A DNA stretch of 64,000 bases from Tridacna crocea (GCA_943736015.1 OX031070.1:41502173-41566172); one strand, 5' to 3'; positions 30,226 to 41,777 are shown, counted from the first letter of the stretch. The notes: generated by a model from the letters alone, not told the origin. Program-made: numbers and translations.

Positions 30226-30534
30226 TCTCTGGAAAAGAATAATGTTTTGAACTCTTTAAAGAAGGTGGTAGCCAAGGTATTGAATAAAAGAGTGTTGCTT
30301 CTCATAGTGTTAATTTCTAAGGGTCATTAAAATGCAGGATTGTGCAGTAAGGGATTTAAGGAAGGCAATTTTGCAGGCTGTAGTAATGAGTAGGTGACGC
30401 AGCCTTTTCTGGGCGTTTGAGCAACCTTAGGCCATTCTGCAGACTGTTTAGCTAAGATTCCAATGCACAATTTCCGTCCTAGGATTTAGGAGTCATTGCA
30501 ACAAGATTCATTCCTTTGTCTATACTGAAGTTTG

Positions 30535-30763
30535 CTTTCATTAACTCTTTACCAAACAGCAATACTTTTGTCTATACTGAAGTTTGCTTTCATTAACTCT
30601 TTACCAAACAGCAATACTTTAGACCTTTTCCCACAATGTTTTCAAAAGGCTTCTTTTTCAAGGTCATTCTGGTTACCATCATTTTCTCCTTTTCCAACAA
30701 TGTTTTCAAAAAGCTTCTTTCTCAGGGTCGTTGAAAGTCCGGATTGTGTGGTAAAGTGTTAAT
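30535..30763 (+). mobile_element. TTAA-hairpin MITE, internally rearranged
   Basis: A direct duplication of about 57 bp (cattaactctttaccaaac... repeated near 30532 and 30593) replaces the left arm. The right hairpin arm and its right flank appear twice, out of order, before the right end ggtaaagtgttaa. Confidence 0.75.
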
Positions 30764-30944
30764 GTTTATGTGGCTTGGAAAGCTGTGATGTGTGAAGAAA
30801 GTCCAGGAAAGCGTGGATTAGTGCACTAGCTAAAGCAATATTACAAAAAGATAATGTTAAAATGTTGTGTACATACAAGAAAGGGCTTATGACGCTATTT
30901 CATTATCTGTAAACTTTACGATTTCCTTTGGTTTCCTTTTGCAG

Positions 30945-31034
30945 CAACACCAGTCTGACAGGCCTAGATACCAGGAAAACCAGTCTGATCCAAAGCTGTG
31001 CTACCACAGACTCTCAGTATTGCCCTGTCACACA
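30945..31034 (+). CDS. NF1: NF1 coding exon, variable Ser/Thr-rich linker
   Basis: The exon is 90 bp, phase 2 to 2, between ttgcag and gtgagt. It encodes NTSLTGLDTRKTSLIQS and CATTDSQYCPVT. The corresponding human linker is also Ser-rich but shows little direct similarity. It is accepted because phases on both sides fit, the splice sites are good, and the next exon continues as QFISNLLKLLV, against human KFMDRLLSLMV. It is frame-neutral (90 bp), so it could be skipped. Confidence 0.83.
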
Positions 31035-31179
31035 GTGAGTTGAGACTGCTTTTATCCTTAATCTTAGATTGATACAAATTGACACAATTTTAGACTTAAT
31101 GTTTCGGGTGACCACTACGTCATGCATTTGCTTTGTCCCATTTTAAATACAATACCTAACAACTGTGTTTGAGAGTTAT

Positions 31180-31300
31180 CTCTTTGGCTCAGTGGTTAAG
31201 GTATTAGCCTTTCATCTGGATGTTCTGGGGTTTGAATTCTGCCCGGTCCCTTTATTTCTGCCATGCATTTATTCATTTGTTTCTTTGTTACAGACTTTGT
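31180..31300 (+). mobile_element. tRNA-like SINE head
   Basis: TTTGGCTCAGTGGTTAAGG resembles an A box and GGGGTTTGAATTCTGCCC a decayed B box. The acceptor stem does not pair, so this is read as a SINE fragment lying in the intron after the 30945 exon. Confidence 0.55.
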
Positions 31301-31690
31301 TTGAAAGATTATGTACATTCAAAGCATAATTATGTAGAGACAAGTTAGACCTGGCACATCTAATGAAGTTGGCTCACAATATATACAAATCTAGAGTTCA
31401 GGGTTCTGTTGACAGATGTCTTATATACAAATCAACCTGTAGCTAGGCCTCAAGCATTTGAAAGCTATTTTATCAGATCACTAGTTTAAACCTTTAAGAT
31501 TAAAGATAAAAGTTTTAGACAAGTCCTAAGTGCACTTGGAAGTAACTCATGGGGCTCCAAAAGTTGAAATTGTCTTTAAAAGGGAAGAAAACATTATGGA
31601 AAAATTAGAATCAGACATTTTCTCCTTTTCCAAATTTTAATCAATGCCTTTATTGTCATGGTTGACAAAACAAGATTGATTAGTAAAGCT

Positions 31691-31921
31691 TTAACCCTTA
31701 ACCCCATATGGCATTTCTATGGTATCTGTAATTGACCCTAAAAAACAGCAAGGATGAAGCCATTTCTTATGAGTATATGATACCTTTTGAAAGCATATAG
31801 AAAACATTGAGACAAAAGGTGAAATTGCTCGTCTAGAGCAATTTCACCTTTTGTCACAATGTTTTCCAAAGGATCCTACAAGCAATGCGTAGAAATGAGT
31901 ACCTATAGAGTAAAGGGTTAA
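31691..31921 (+). mobile_element. TTAA-hairpin MITE, subfamily with GGCATTTCTATGG ends
   Basis: TTAA ends are kept but arms differ: GGCATTTCTATGGTATCT and CAGCAAGGATGAAGCC on one side. The stem is AACATTGAGACAAAAGGTGAAATTGCTCG with its complement. It is related to the copies at 34984 and 40586, which are in the opposite orientation. Confidence 0.85.
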
Positions 31922-32074
31922 AGATTTTACTTGTCTAGAAATAGAAGTTTGGGATTTATTAGCACCCATGTCATCTCGTGACTTTCAGATGTTTTACATG
32001 TAATTGGTCAACAGATATATGTATGCCAGAACAAGAAACTTGAAGCTTTATTAGCACCCACTGTATATTTCTAG

Positions 32075-32246
32075 GTTTATAAGTAACCTGTTAAAGTTGT
32101 TAGTATGCCAGAATGAGAAATTTGGAGCTCAGATACAGAAACACGTGAAGGAGCTAGTCGGTCATGAACTAAATCCTGCCCTCTACCCAATACTGTTTGA
32201 CCAGATCAAAGTCTGTGTGGATAAGTACTTTGATCCTTCAGGACAG
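32075..32246 (+). CDS. NF1: NF1 coding exon
   Basis: The exon is 172 bp, phase 2 to 0, between tttctag and gtgagg. It encodes ISNLLKLLVCQNEKFGAQIQ, KHVKELVGHELNPALYPILF and KYFDPSGQ, matching human LLSLMVCNHEKVGLQI, NVKDLVGLELSPALYPMLF and KFFDSQGQ. Confidence 0.96.
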
Positions 32247-32310
32247 GTGAGGTTTTTCCGTAAATCTGAAGACTTACACAGCTAAGTACCATTCACTGAC
32301 CATTTACATA

Positions 32311-32368
32311 CTGTGGATCAAGATCAGACTGCTCAGAATGTGCAGTCTGATCTTGGATCTACACTGTC
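32311..32368. repeat. AAGATCAGACTGCAC palindrome, copy
   Basis: GGATCAAGATCAGACTGCTC and GTGCAGTCTGATCTTGGATC flank AGAAT. It lies 65 bp after the exon at 32075-32246. Confidence 0.78.
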
Positions 32369-32479
32369 AGAAAAGGAGATATTTTGCCTCCTAATAAAAC
32401 TTTAAAATAACAGATTGTGTTTTTTATTTTTGAGGTTGGCTTGAAAGTTTGAATTAGGAATGACTAGAAATATGGTATC

Positions 32480-32826
32480 CTGATTTGTTGAAATATTTGG
32501 AAGCACAGTGCACAAGAATTGTAACTGTGCCTCATGGTGTCTTTGAGTTATTTCCCTTTGTCATTTTTACAGCATTTAGTGCTTGTTCGGAATATAACTC
32601 TAGTCAATATATCTCATGTTAGAACAACTGCAAACTTGTTAAGCTTGGTTTTTTTTTTCAATATTACCGAGTACAGTGTGCAAGAACAGTTACTCCACCT
32701 AGCGATGTTTTTGATTGTTTCAATATCATTTTGCCTTAAACCATGATATTTGGTATTTGTCTTTATTTTAGCCCTATGCTGCTTACTACTCAGGTGAGCG
32801 ATATAGGACCATCATGGTCTTCTTGT
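32480..32826 (+). mobile_element. 3' fragment of a helentron-like element
   Basis: CTCAGGTGAGCGATATAGGA followed by the hairpin GGACCATCATGGTC and TTCTTG at 32789-32826 repeats the 3' end of the 20290 element. The upstream 300 bp is unrelated to the 145-bp unit. Directly after it comes a MITE right half (aacaatgttttcaaaggc). Confidence 0.7.
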
Positions 32827-33082
32827 TTAACAATGTTTTCAAAGGCTTATTTTTTAAGGGTTGTTAAAACTCAAGTTTGCTTGGTAAAGGATTAAAAATT
32901 TTGTTTCAATTATTTGAGCTAAGCAATCCATTTCGTCTAATAAGCAATTGAATTTGGAGGTAAATTGCTCTTTTGGCATGCAGAAACTTACATAATATAA
33001 AAAGGATTGACTCGGGTCATACTGTACAGCCTAAGTCATTACTTTTTACTATTTATTTGTTTATTGATCCATTTCTTTTTAG

Positions 33083-33222
33083 GTGATCGTGACAGATTTG
33101 AGTACACAATTTATTGAAAATGTGATCTTTATTATGAAGAACATCTTAGAGATGAAGTCGGATCAACCCTGTGAACATTTAGGCGTAGCCAGTATAGAGT
33201 CCCTTATGTTACAGGTCGTCAG
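33083..33222 (+). CDS. NF1: NF1 coding exon
   Basis: The exon is 140 bp, phase 0 to 2, between tttttag and gtattg. It encodes TDLSTQFIENVIFIMKNILE and CEHLGVASIESLMLQVV, matching human TDTNTQFVEQTIAIMKNLLD and SEHLGQASIETMMLNLV. A reverse-oriented tRNA-derived SINE follows it. Confidence 0.95.
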
Positions 33223-33294
33223 GTATTGGTTATTTCCGTTTATTTATTGTCGCTACCGGTTGCCCATCTGAGCGATGTCCCCAGAAGACGGTTA

Positions 33295-33530
33295 GTTGTT
33301 ACGGGGGATAGTGCAAGGATACAGGTTGAAACTACTGAGAGCTTCGCCTGGTTCTTTAACGTGCTCGGCGTATAGCACCGTCACACAGGACCTCGGTTTA
33401 ATGTCTCATCCGAAAGACTATTAGTAATTTTAGTTGGCCAGCCGGGGATTCGAACCCACAACCTGTAGTGACCCGAAACATTGTGTTCACAAGTCCTACG
33501 CTCTACATGCTGAGCTATATTGGCTGGCTA
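33295..33530 (-). mobile_element. tRNA-derived SINE, reverse copy with expanded variable region
   Basis: Same family as 30068-30225 (- strand: ATATAGCTCAGCATGTAGAG and GTGGGTTCGAATCCCCGGC). It has about 35 extra bases between the anticodon and T arms, so it cannot fold as a normal tRNA. Confidence 0.82.
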
Positions 33531-33674
33531 GGTTGTCAGGTAGTGAAGTACAGTTCTTTTTATATTTCTATCTTGGCCTTTTTAGAAGATATGTCTATCA
33601 AGGTATTGTCAATGTCTTGTCATGGGGTGGTGTTGTGGGAAATCGTCGACAAGTTTTTATTTCTTTGTAATTAA

Positions 33675-33903
33675 TTAACACATTACCACACAATCCCTAC
33701 TTTTGACGACCCTGAGAAAGAAGCCTTTTGAAAACACTGTGGGAAAAGGAGAAAATGCTGGTAACCAGCATTTTCTCCTTTTCCCACAATGTTTTCTACC
33801 CTTAACAAAACAAATTTCAAATTTTCAGTCACATTTATTTTGTCGTCTGCAAATGCTTTCGATTTGGACAAGCCTAAAATATTGTCATTTGGTAATGAGT
33901 TAA
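33675..33903 (-). mobile_element. TTAA-hairpin MITE
   Basis: Full length with both TTAA ends. Confidence 0.88.
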
Positions 33904-34087
33904 GATACTTAGTTCAAATTCAGGCTAGTTATTGGTTACCAAAGGGCATAGGGTACTATACCCCTACCAATGGATTAGGTGGCCCCTAAAATATTTTCAA
34001 CAGCTATAACTCTTTTATTTAGCCTGGATGCTTTCAAAGAAACGGTCTACGTATTGTTCTTGCCCCAGCATCATTTTTGTCTTACTC

Positions 34088-34290
34088 TTAACCCTTTACT
34101 TAACGACAAAATTTTAGCCTGGTCTAAATTGAAAGCACTTGCAAATGACAAATAAAAGAAATGTAGCTCAAAAATTGAAATTTGTTACCAACAGGATAGA
34201 AAATATTGTAGGAAAAGGAGAAAATGCTGGTTACCAGCATTTTCTCCTTTTCCCACAATGTTTTCAAAAGGCTTCTATCTCATGGTCGGA
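34088..34290 (+). mobile_element. TTAA-hairpin MITE, 3' end lost
   Basis: Left end and hairpin are good; the element stops at tctcatggtcgga, about 50 bp before the exon at 34343. Confidence 0.8.
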
Positions 34291-34342
34291 GTTGTATAGG
34301 AATGAGTATTGTTTTATTATCGATAAATCGATTTTCTTTTAG

Positions 34343-34415
34343 GTATGTGCGTCATTTGGATTCAACGGTCCATGCCATCCAAATCAAGATCAAACTATGT
34401 CAGTTGGTTGAAGCA
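34343..34415 (+). CDS. NF1: NF1 coding exon
   Basis: The exon is 73 bp, phase 2 to 0, between cttttag and gtgagt. It encodes YVRHLDSTVHAIQIKIKLCQ and LVEA, matching human YVRVLGNMVHAIQIKTKLCQLVEV. Confidence 0.95.
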
Positions 34416-34529
34416 GTGAGTAAATTTGTATTTTGTATATTGGTTATCACTTTCTAGCTCTACTGGTTTTCCCCTAATTTCCCAGAACTTTTTGTCATGT
34501 AATGTCAAAATTCAAAGTTTTCTGAAAAG

Positions 34530-34747
34530 TTAACTCTTTACCACACGACAAAATTTTAGACTTGTTCAAATTAAAAGCATTTGCAGAAGACAAAATAAAG
34601 GTGACTGAAAAATTGAAATTTGTTTTGGGAAGGGTAGAAAACACTGTGGGAAAAGGAAAAAATGCTGGTTACTAGCATTTTCTCCATTTCCTACAGTGTT
34701 TTCAAAAGGCTTCTTTCTCAGAGGCATCAAAAGTAGGTAATGGGTTA
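34530..34747 (+). mobile_element. TTAA-hairpin MITE
   Basis: Both TTAA ends are present and the hairpin has a few mismatches. Confidence 0.85.
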
Positions 34748-34983
34748 ATAAATAGAATGATACGATTTAGAGTCTGACCATATTCTATGGTTTTATGTGA
34801 TGTCAGCATGAAATTTCAATATTTTTCTATATTCAGCAACTTTTTTAGACTGTGAAGCTGTTTATTTTCCATATAAAAAGGCAATTAGTAGGTCAAAAGT
34901 GAATTATATTCTTTCTTTCAACTGAAGATTATTAACAGAAAAAAAATCTTAAAATATTACAGTATTTTGTCATTTTAAATGAC

Positions 34984-35212
34984 ATTACCCCTTTTCTCCA
35001 GAGATACTCATTTCTACACATTGGTTTTAGGAGCCTTTGGAAAACATTGTGGCAAAAGGTGAAATTGCTCGTGACGAGCAATTCACCATTTATCACAATG
35101 TTTTCTATGCTATCAAAAGGTGTCATTTACACATAAGAAACAGCTTCATCCTTGCTGTCATTTGGGGTTAATTAGAGATACCATAGAAGTGCCTTGTGGG
35201 GTAAACTGTTAA
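34984..35212 (-). mobile_element. TTAA-hairpin MITE, GGCATTTCTATGG subfamily
   Basis: The stem is AACATTGTGGCAAAAGGTGAAATTGCTCGTGACGAGC. The right arm carries CTTCATCCTTGCTGTCATTT and ends gtaaactgttaa. Confidence 0.82.
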
Positions 35213-35214
35213 GG

Positions 35215-35880
35215 AAACAAGCTCTTTAAAACATTATTTGAAATGGTGAAAATGATAGAAACTGGCAGCTTTCTTCTTTTCCCATAATGCTTTCCCTCCT
35301 TTGAAAGACCAACAAAGACCAAAAAAAGATTTTTTGCCTGCCGACAATGCCAGTATGGACAAGAAAATCTTTTTATGAGTGGTTAAACTCTTTACCAGAC
35401 AACAACATTATAAAAAGCGCATATTAAAAGCATTTGTAGAATGGAAAATAAATTAAGCTTTAAGGTAAGGCCTGTGTAATGGAAAACAGCTATTTCCCCT
35501 TAAATATCATCCTGCAAAATTAGCTATAATTAAAAATGAGTGTTATTGAACTACTTTCACTGATTCCTTTTTTCCATTTTTTTCCTTCTTTGAATTATCA
35601 TTTATAAGTCTAAAACCACTATATTCTCAATTCAAAAAGAGATAATAATTACCTCCCTTTTCAGAAAACTAACAAAAGTATCAAAAAATAATTTCAAGAT
35701 AGATATAAACGGAATTTTCAATCCGTTAGAAATGTGCAAAAATATTATTTCTGCATAAATCCTTACTTATCAACCAAATAGAATTTTCACCGGAAGTGCA
35801 TTACACAGGTCTTGCCTTAATTCTGAGATTTGTTTTTGAAACTGTAGAAAACTTTTTCTGCATTCATGCTCTCATAAACA
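35215..35880. other. Intron sequence with MITE debris
   Basis: Fragments of the TTAA-hairpin family at 35215-35390 and a left end at 35384-35450; the remaining 400 bp is unclassified. Confidence 0.5.
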
Positions 35881-35908
35881 GTAATGAATTATTAAGTTTT
35901 GTTTCTAG

Positions 35909-36045
35909 ATGATGCATAGGCGGGATGATCTGACATTTAGGCAGGAAATGAAGTTCCGCAACAAACTTGTTGAATACCTGACAGACTGGATCATGGGAAA
36001 TTCCCACCAAGTCAACATTCAAGGGGATATTTGCAGCATGTCAAG
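35909..36045 (+). CDS. NF1: NF1 coding exon (before the GRD, tubulin-binding region by human numbering)
   Basis: The exon is 137 bp, phase 0 to 2, between tttctag and gtacca. It encodes MMHRRDDLTFRQEMKFRNKL, VEYLTDWIMGNSHQV and a short divergent end (NIQGDICSMS), matching human MMARRDDLSFCQEMKFRNKMVEYLTDWVMGTSNQ. It can splice in frame to either the cassette at 42249 or the exon at 45369. Confidence 0.96.
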
Positions 36046-36205
36046 GTACCAGTCTAATGGATTTTGTGATTTTTTACTGCTTTTTTTCCTTCATTTTTGT
36101 ATTTTCTTTTGTCTTAAATCGGTACCTCCCGGAGTAAGATGTTTTTGTCTTGTAGTTCTTCATGATGAAAACATTTATGGGACAATTTTACATGATTTCC
36201 ACATA

Positions 36206-37406
36206 CAGTAAAACTCCTCTATTAAGACCACTCACGGTACTTTTAAAATTTGGTCTTATTAGTGGGGTGGTCTGATTTCCGGGGTTCACACGCCTACATT
36301 TTGATTTAAACCCAGGCTGTGAGTAGACTTGTGCAGGGCTAAATGACGTGAGTAGTAAATGCATTTGACGTAGGGAAGCCTAAGTATACAAATGAAAATG
36401 ACAACAGCATTTTCATGTTCACTGAAAAGTATTATTTTTCCTTAAATTTGTGAAATAAATCCACCTGTAAAAGCATGTCAATTCATAATTGCCTATTTAA
36501 AACTATCAAAACCAGATATGTAAATGAACTAAATTATTCTGAAGACTAAAGGATCTTATGTTAGTTCCGATAAAATTTATGCTTTTTCACTTCGTGTAGT
36601 CTTAAATACTCATACTCCAACTGCCGAATTTCATTCTAAAACATAGATTTTCGAATACGGGCTGATCTTTGAACAATTGACGTATACGGACCCCCCCACC
36701 CCTCTTTTTTTTCATCCGAGTTGAAAATTCGAACAGGCCTGCTAATCGTCGCTCTTACAGTCTTCGTGTTCACTTGTTAACAATCGCTTATTCGTTACGG
36801 TATAATTATAGTATGTAAAGTTCCAAATTCAAAATGATAATCCCATCTCGATCACCGCTAAACCCAAACGTCGTAAATTACATCAGTCAGCTATAAACAA
36901 TAAATCCTGGTCACCCGGATGTAGACATGTTTGTTATCCGGGTCAGAGACGTGTGACAAACGCTTGATTGCCGTGTGAAAGCCAAATCAATGGTTTAAAC
37001 ATATCCATTTACGGGTCATTTGATTATGTTACGTAACATCCTGATTAATTAACACAATCAGTTGTCAGTGGACAAACAACAGACCGATAATTGATTGTCA
37101 TTTCCATCGGACCCAAGAATATTCGTACATGTGGCACAGTCTATGGTTCGCGATTACGAACGCGTGAAAATTCGCTGCTTGTAAAGATGTTATGGAAATC
37201 GAGCGGTCGTTTCTCGGGGTGAAAACCCACAGGTTAATTCATATTGGTACTGAAAACGGTGGTCGTAATTTCGGAATAGCGGGTTTTCGTATTTCCGGGG
37301 TTATGATCATTGATATTGAAGAAGGAAAAATTCCGTTCTGGCAAAAATCGTTCTTAATAGCGAGTTGCTCGTACTGTTGGGGTGGTCGGGAGGAGAGGTT
37401 TTACTG
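36206..37406. mobile_element. DNA transposon-like element with CAGTAAAAC termini
   Basis: The left end CAGTAAAACTCCTCTATTAA and the inverted right end CAGTAAAACCTCTCCTCCCG (on the - strand) share a start and an inner GACCAC. Both sides are flanked by TA. At about 1.2 kb no intact transposase is visible; a 98-residue open frame at 37192-37488 has no recognisable motif. It is probably a non-autonomous element of a TA-targeting superfamily. Confidence 0.75.
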
Positions 37407-37617
37407 TATACCAAAATTTAATGTGTATTCATACATTTCAGCCGAATTCTGGCTGAATATTCATATTTCATGTGGAAATTTTTTTTAAAGTTAATTGCGG
37501 CAAATTGGTTATATGAGGTATTGATTTAGTTCAGTTTGCCGTGGTCATATTTGCACATATTGAGTTCAAAGATGAATATTATTTAAGACAGTACCCTCTC
37601 AGTGTCAGGTTTTAATG

Positions 37618-37829
37618 TTAATTCCTTTACCACACAATCCTGTCTTTTGACCAATTACCAAACAATCCCTGGTTTCTACGACCCTGAGATAGAAGACTTT
37701 TAAAATAATTGTGGGAAAAGGAGAAAAAGCTGGAAACAAAGTTCAGTTTTTGAGTTCTGTTCATTTTGTTGTCTGTAAGTGTTTTTAATTTGGATCAGTC
37801 TAAAATTTTGTCGTTTTGTAAAGAGTTAA
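37618..37829 (-). mobile_element. TTAA-hairpin MITE with core deletion, shares TTAA
   Basis: The second hairpin arm is missing (ggagaaaaagctggaaacaaag). The left start is duplicated (accacacaatcc... then accaaacaatcc...). Its right TTAA (37826-37829) begins the next copy. Confidence 0.78.
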
Positions 37830-38054
37830 CCGTTTCCCAAATAAGCCCTTGTTTTTACGTGTCTGCAGTACAAGCCTTTTGAAAACACTATGGGAAAAGG
37901 AGAAATTGCTCATAACGAGCAATTTCTCCTTTTCCCAGAGTGCTTTCTGTTCGTTTGAGTAATTTTCTGCCATTGTTATGAAAGTTAAAATTGTTGTCTG
38001 CAAACTCTTTCAGTTCGGAAGAGTCTAAAATTTTGTCGTTTGATAAAGAGTTAA
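37826..38054 (-). mobile_element. TTAA-hairpin MITE, TTGCTCG-type core
   Basis: Inner stem GGAGAAATTGCTCATAACGAGC, ends of the TTTCCCAAA subtype. It is in the opposite orientation to the related copy at 14317. Confidence 0.85.
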
Positions 38055-39040
38055 TGATCTTGGGTTAGAAAGGCTCTTTTTGGGAACATCATGGGAGAAG
38101 AAGAAAATGATGTTAACCAGCATTTATACCTGTCCCACAATGTTTGCTATCATATGAAAGGTGAATTTAGTTATTTGAGACACCTGTAAGTTGTTGTCTG
38201 TAAATCCCATCAATATTGACTAGTTTGAAAAATTGTTGTCTGGTAAAGGGTTGAAATAGTCCTTTGTGGGTATTGATGAAAAGGGACAAACTTTAGTTTG
38301 TTTTGGTTGATAGGTGTTGACATTTTTGTACCATATCTTTGCATAACCAATTACCTCACAATCCCTACATTTGACGACCCTGAGAAAGAATCCTTTGAAT
38401 TTGCAGACAATAAATTAAATTTCCAAAGATTTCTTCTACAAGTTGGGTAAAACTGGAAATGCCAGCATTTTCTCCTTTTCCCACAATGTTAAGGCTTCTT
38501 TCTCAGGGTTGTCAAAACCAAGTATTGTGTGGTAGTCGGTTAAGAAGGAATCTGCTTCAAAACGGTAAAAGTCCTCTCAACAAGGGACATTGCTAAATGA
38601 TGTGGATTTTTGTAATTTGATTTCTTGATATTTTGCTGTTGTTGGTAAATTTTATCCCTTTCCTTTTAATTCTTCCTTTGTGTTTCGTCTGTGAAATAGA
38701 CTGGTCCAGTGAATTTGTTTGTAGAAATTTAGATTACCCATTACGAGATGACAAAATGTTAGACTTGCCAAAATCGAAAGTAATTTCAGACAAAAAGTGA
38801 AATATGGTTGAAATGATCAGATCGCCTTGACCCTTTACCACACAGTCTCCACCAGTAACGACCCTGAAAAAGAAGCCTTTTGAAAACATTGTGCTGTAGC
38901 GAGCATTTTCTCCTTTTCCCACAATTTTTTATACCTATTCAGGAAAAACTGCTATCACCTGAAAAACGTTTGAATTGTTTTCTGTGAATTCCTCCTACAT
39001 AGATGAGTAAAAAATTTTGCTGTGTGATGAAGGGTTAAAG
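38055..39040. mobile_element. Cluster of decayed TTAA-hairpin MITE remnants
   Basis: At least three partial copies are visible: 38075-38252 (weak hairpin, end tggtaaagggttga), about 38350-38542 (split hairpin, end gtggtagtcggttaa) and 38828-39038 (left start, half hairpin, end gatgaagggttaa). Confidence 0.6.
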
Positions 39041-39210
39041 AAGGATAGAAAACATTACGAGAAAGGATGCTACTAAGCTTTTTTCTTACAATTTTTTTCG
39101 AAAAAGCCCTCTCTGTCAAGGTCATTAGAATACAGGATTGTTTGGTAAAAAGTTCAAAATCGATCATCAGTAAAACATTGCAGACATTTCTTAATTTTGC
39201 AAGAGTTTCT

Positions 39211-39402
39211 CTAACCCATTACCACGCAATCCCTACTTTTAACAACTCTGAGAAAGAAGCCTTTTGAAAATATTGTGGGAAAAGGAGAAAATGCTGGTAA
39301 CCAGCATTTTCTCCTTTTCCCACAATGTTTTCTACCCTTCACAAAACAAATTTCAAGTTTTCATTCAGTCACTAATATTTTGTCATCTGGTAAAGAAATT
39401 TA
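39211..39402 (-). mobile_element. TTAA-hairpin MITE, shortened right arm
   Basis: The hairpin is perfect; the TCTGCAAATGCTTTCAATTTGG block is deleted and the end is ggtaaagaaattta. Confidence 0.8.
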
Positions 39403-39520
39403 ATAAGACTAGACAATATAGACCCAAGATCAGACCTTATGTTGTGATGTTTGATCTAGATCTGAAAATCTTGTTCTAGTAAATGATCAAACCTTTTTTT
39501 TCATATAAGAAAGATTTCGT

Positions 39521-39751
39521 TTAACCCATTACCACACAATCCCTACTTTTGACGACCCGGAGAAAAAAAGCCTATTGAAAACATTGTGGGAAAAGGAGAA
39601 AATGCTGGTGACCAGCATTTTCTCCTTTTCCCACAGGGTTTTCTACTCTTTATAAAACAAATTTCAAATTTTTCAGCCACTTTTATTTTGTCGTCTGCAA
39701 ATGCTTTTGATTTGGACAAGCCTAAAATGTTGTCATTTGGTAATGAGTTAA
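39521..39751 (-). mobile_element. TTAA-hairpin MITE
   Basis: Full length with both TTAA ends; the hairpin centre is GGTGACC. Confidence 0.88.
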
Positions 39752-40123
39752 GAGGTGTTTTTCCTCTTTTATGGGAGTATAATTATGTATATCTTTTAGT
39801 GTTACAATTTACTTCCTTTATGTTTCATTTTTGAATAACTGTTTCCCTCCAAATACTCTCTTTTCTTGATCGGTAAGATTGAACTACACTTCCAGAAACA
39901 ATCCAGAAATTTCACTCTCTTCAGGGAAAATGATTAGGAATTCTTTTAGTACAGGAAGAGGAGAAACTGCTAGTTGTCAGGATTTTCCTCTTCTCCATAA
40001 TGTATTACCATAATGTATTGCAAAAAAAAAAATCCTATCTTTAAGGTTACATTTTATTTGTCAACTGCAAATGCTTTTGGTATACATAGGTTGTCTTTTG
40101 GTAAAGAGTAAATATGTTTTCCA

Positions 40124-40563
40124 TTAACTCTTTACCAGACGGCAAATTTTTAGCCCTTTTTGAAATGAAAGCATTTGCAGATGACAATATTTCAAAGGGG
40201 TTTAAATGGTGTAACTGTTCATTGAAAGGATAGAAAACATTGTGAGAAAAGGAGAAAATGCTGGTAACCAGCATTTTCTTCTTTTCTCACAATGTTTTCA
40301 GAAGGCTTGTTTCCAAGGGTCGTCAAAAGTTGTGGCAAAGGGTTAACCCTTAATTAAATGACAAAATTGTGGACTTGACCAAAATGAAAGCATTTGCATA
40401 CAACAAAATGAATGTCACTCAAAATTAAAATTTGTTGTTGATAAGATAGTAAAAACATTGTGGAAAAAGGAGGAAATACTGCAGTTTCTCCTTTTCCAGC
40501 AGTGTATTCAAAAGGCATCTTCTTTGGGATGATTAAATATCAGGAGTGAGTTGTAAAGGGATA
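40124..40563 (+). mobile_element. Two tandem TTAA-hairpin MITEs sharing one TTAA
   Basis: The first (40124-40346) and second (40343 to about 40563) lie in the same orientation and share the TTAA at 40343-40346. The second has a collapsed hairpin (GGAGGAAATACTGCAGTTTCTCC). Confidence 0.83.
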
Positions 40564-40585
40564 AACCCCATATTCCTGAGTTATC

Positions 40586-40814
40586 TTAACCCTTTACTCC
40601 ATAGATACTCATTTCTACACATTGCTTGTAGGAGCCTATGGAAAACATTGTGGCAAAAGGGGAAATTGCTTGTGACAAGCAATTTCACCTTTTGTCACAA
40701 TGTTTTCTATGCTATATAAAGATGTCATTTACACATTAGAAACGGCTTCATCCTTGCTGTTATTTAGGGTCAATTAGAGATGCCATAGAAATGCCTTATG
40801 AGGTAAAGGTTTAA
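40586..40814 (-). mobile_element. TTAA-hairpin MITE, GGCATTTCTATGG subfamily
   Basis: The stem GGGGAAATTGCTTGTGACAAGC shows paired changes in both arms relative to 34984. TTAA is present at both ends. Confidence 0.85.
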
Positions 40815-40992
40815 CAATTTACAACCAAAAAAGGGTTGGACTAAACAGTACTTTTTTTTAACCACATGGACTAAAAGATGAGATTTGTCATAGAAAAAGA
40901 TAGAAAACACAATCGGAATAAGAGAAAATGCTGGTTACTAGTATTTTCCTTTTTCCCCCACAATGTTCAAAAGCCCTTTTAATGTGGATTGT

Positions 40993-41221
40993 TTAACCCT
41001 TTTCCAAACAATCCCCCGATTTTAAGGCCCTGAGAGAGAAGCCTTTTGAAAACATTGTGGGAAAAGGAGAAAATGCTGGTAACCAGCATTTTCTCCTTTT
41101 CCCACAATGTTTTCTTCCCTGCTGGAAACAAATTTTGCTTTTTAAGTAACATAAATTTTGTCATTTGCAAGTGCTTTCAATTTGAACCAGTCTAAAATTT
41201 TATCATTTGGGAAAGGGTTAA
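40993..41221 (-). mobile_element. TTAA-hairpin MITE
   Basis: Full length with perfect hairpin and both TTAA ends. Confidence 0.88.
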
Positions 41222-41777
41222 GATAGAGAATTATCGGGTTTAGGGTCGAAAATCCTGAGAGTGCAGAATTTAGTAAACATGAGGGAAATGGTTACTTACA
41301 GTGTAGACACACCCAAGTATATTGTAATTGTACAACTAGCACTGTGTAAATTTTGAGTTGCTGGTGTCTTAAGCTTCACTGATCTGGTTTGCTCACTCTC
41401 TTCTCAAATACAGCAGTATTGCTACAATTTGCTGTTTCCACAAATAATATGATTGTATACTATACAGGTACAAACAAGGAGAAAGCATACTTTTAACTCT
41501 ACCAAACAACAAAACTTCAAATTGATCCATATCAAAAGCATTTGCAGACAGCCAAATTAACCCTTTACCCCACTGCAAAATTTAAGACCCATCCAAGTTG
41601 AAAGCATTTGCAGATGACAATTTCATATTGGCTCAAATCTAGCAACCTTTTTTTTTTTCTTTCTTTGATAGGGTAGAAAACTTTGTGGGAAAAGGAGAAA
41701 CTGAATTTTGAGTCATTCTGTGGTCTTACCAAATTCTTGCAGCATTTTTTTTCCTCTTTTGCTGTAGGGTAGTATCT

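Noticed and set aside
37192..37488. 98-residue open frame as a transposase
   Set aside because: No catalytic or DNA-binding motif is visible and it lies at the 3' end of a 1.2-kb element too small to code a full enzyme.
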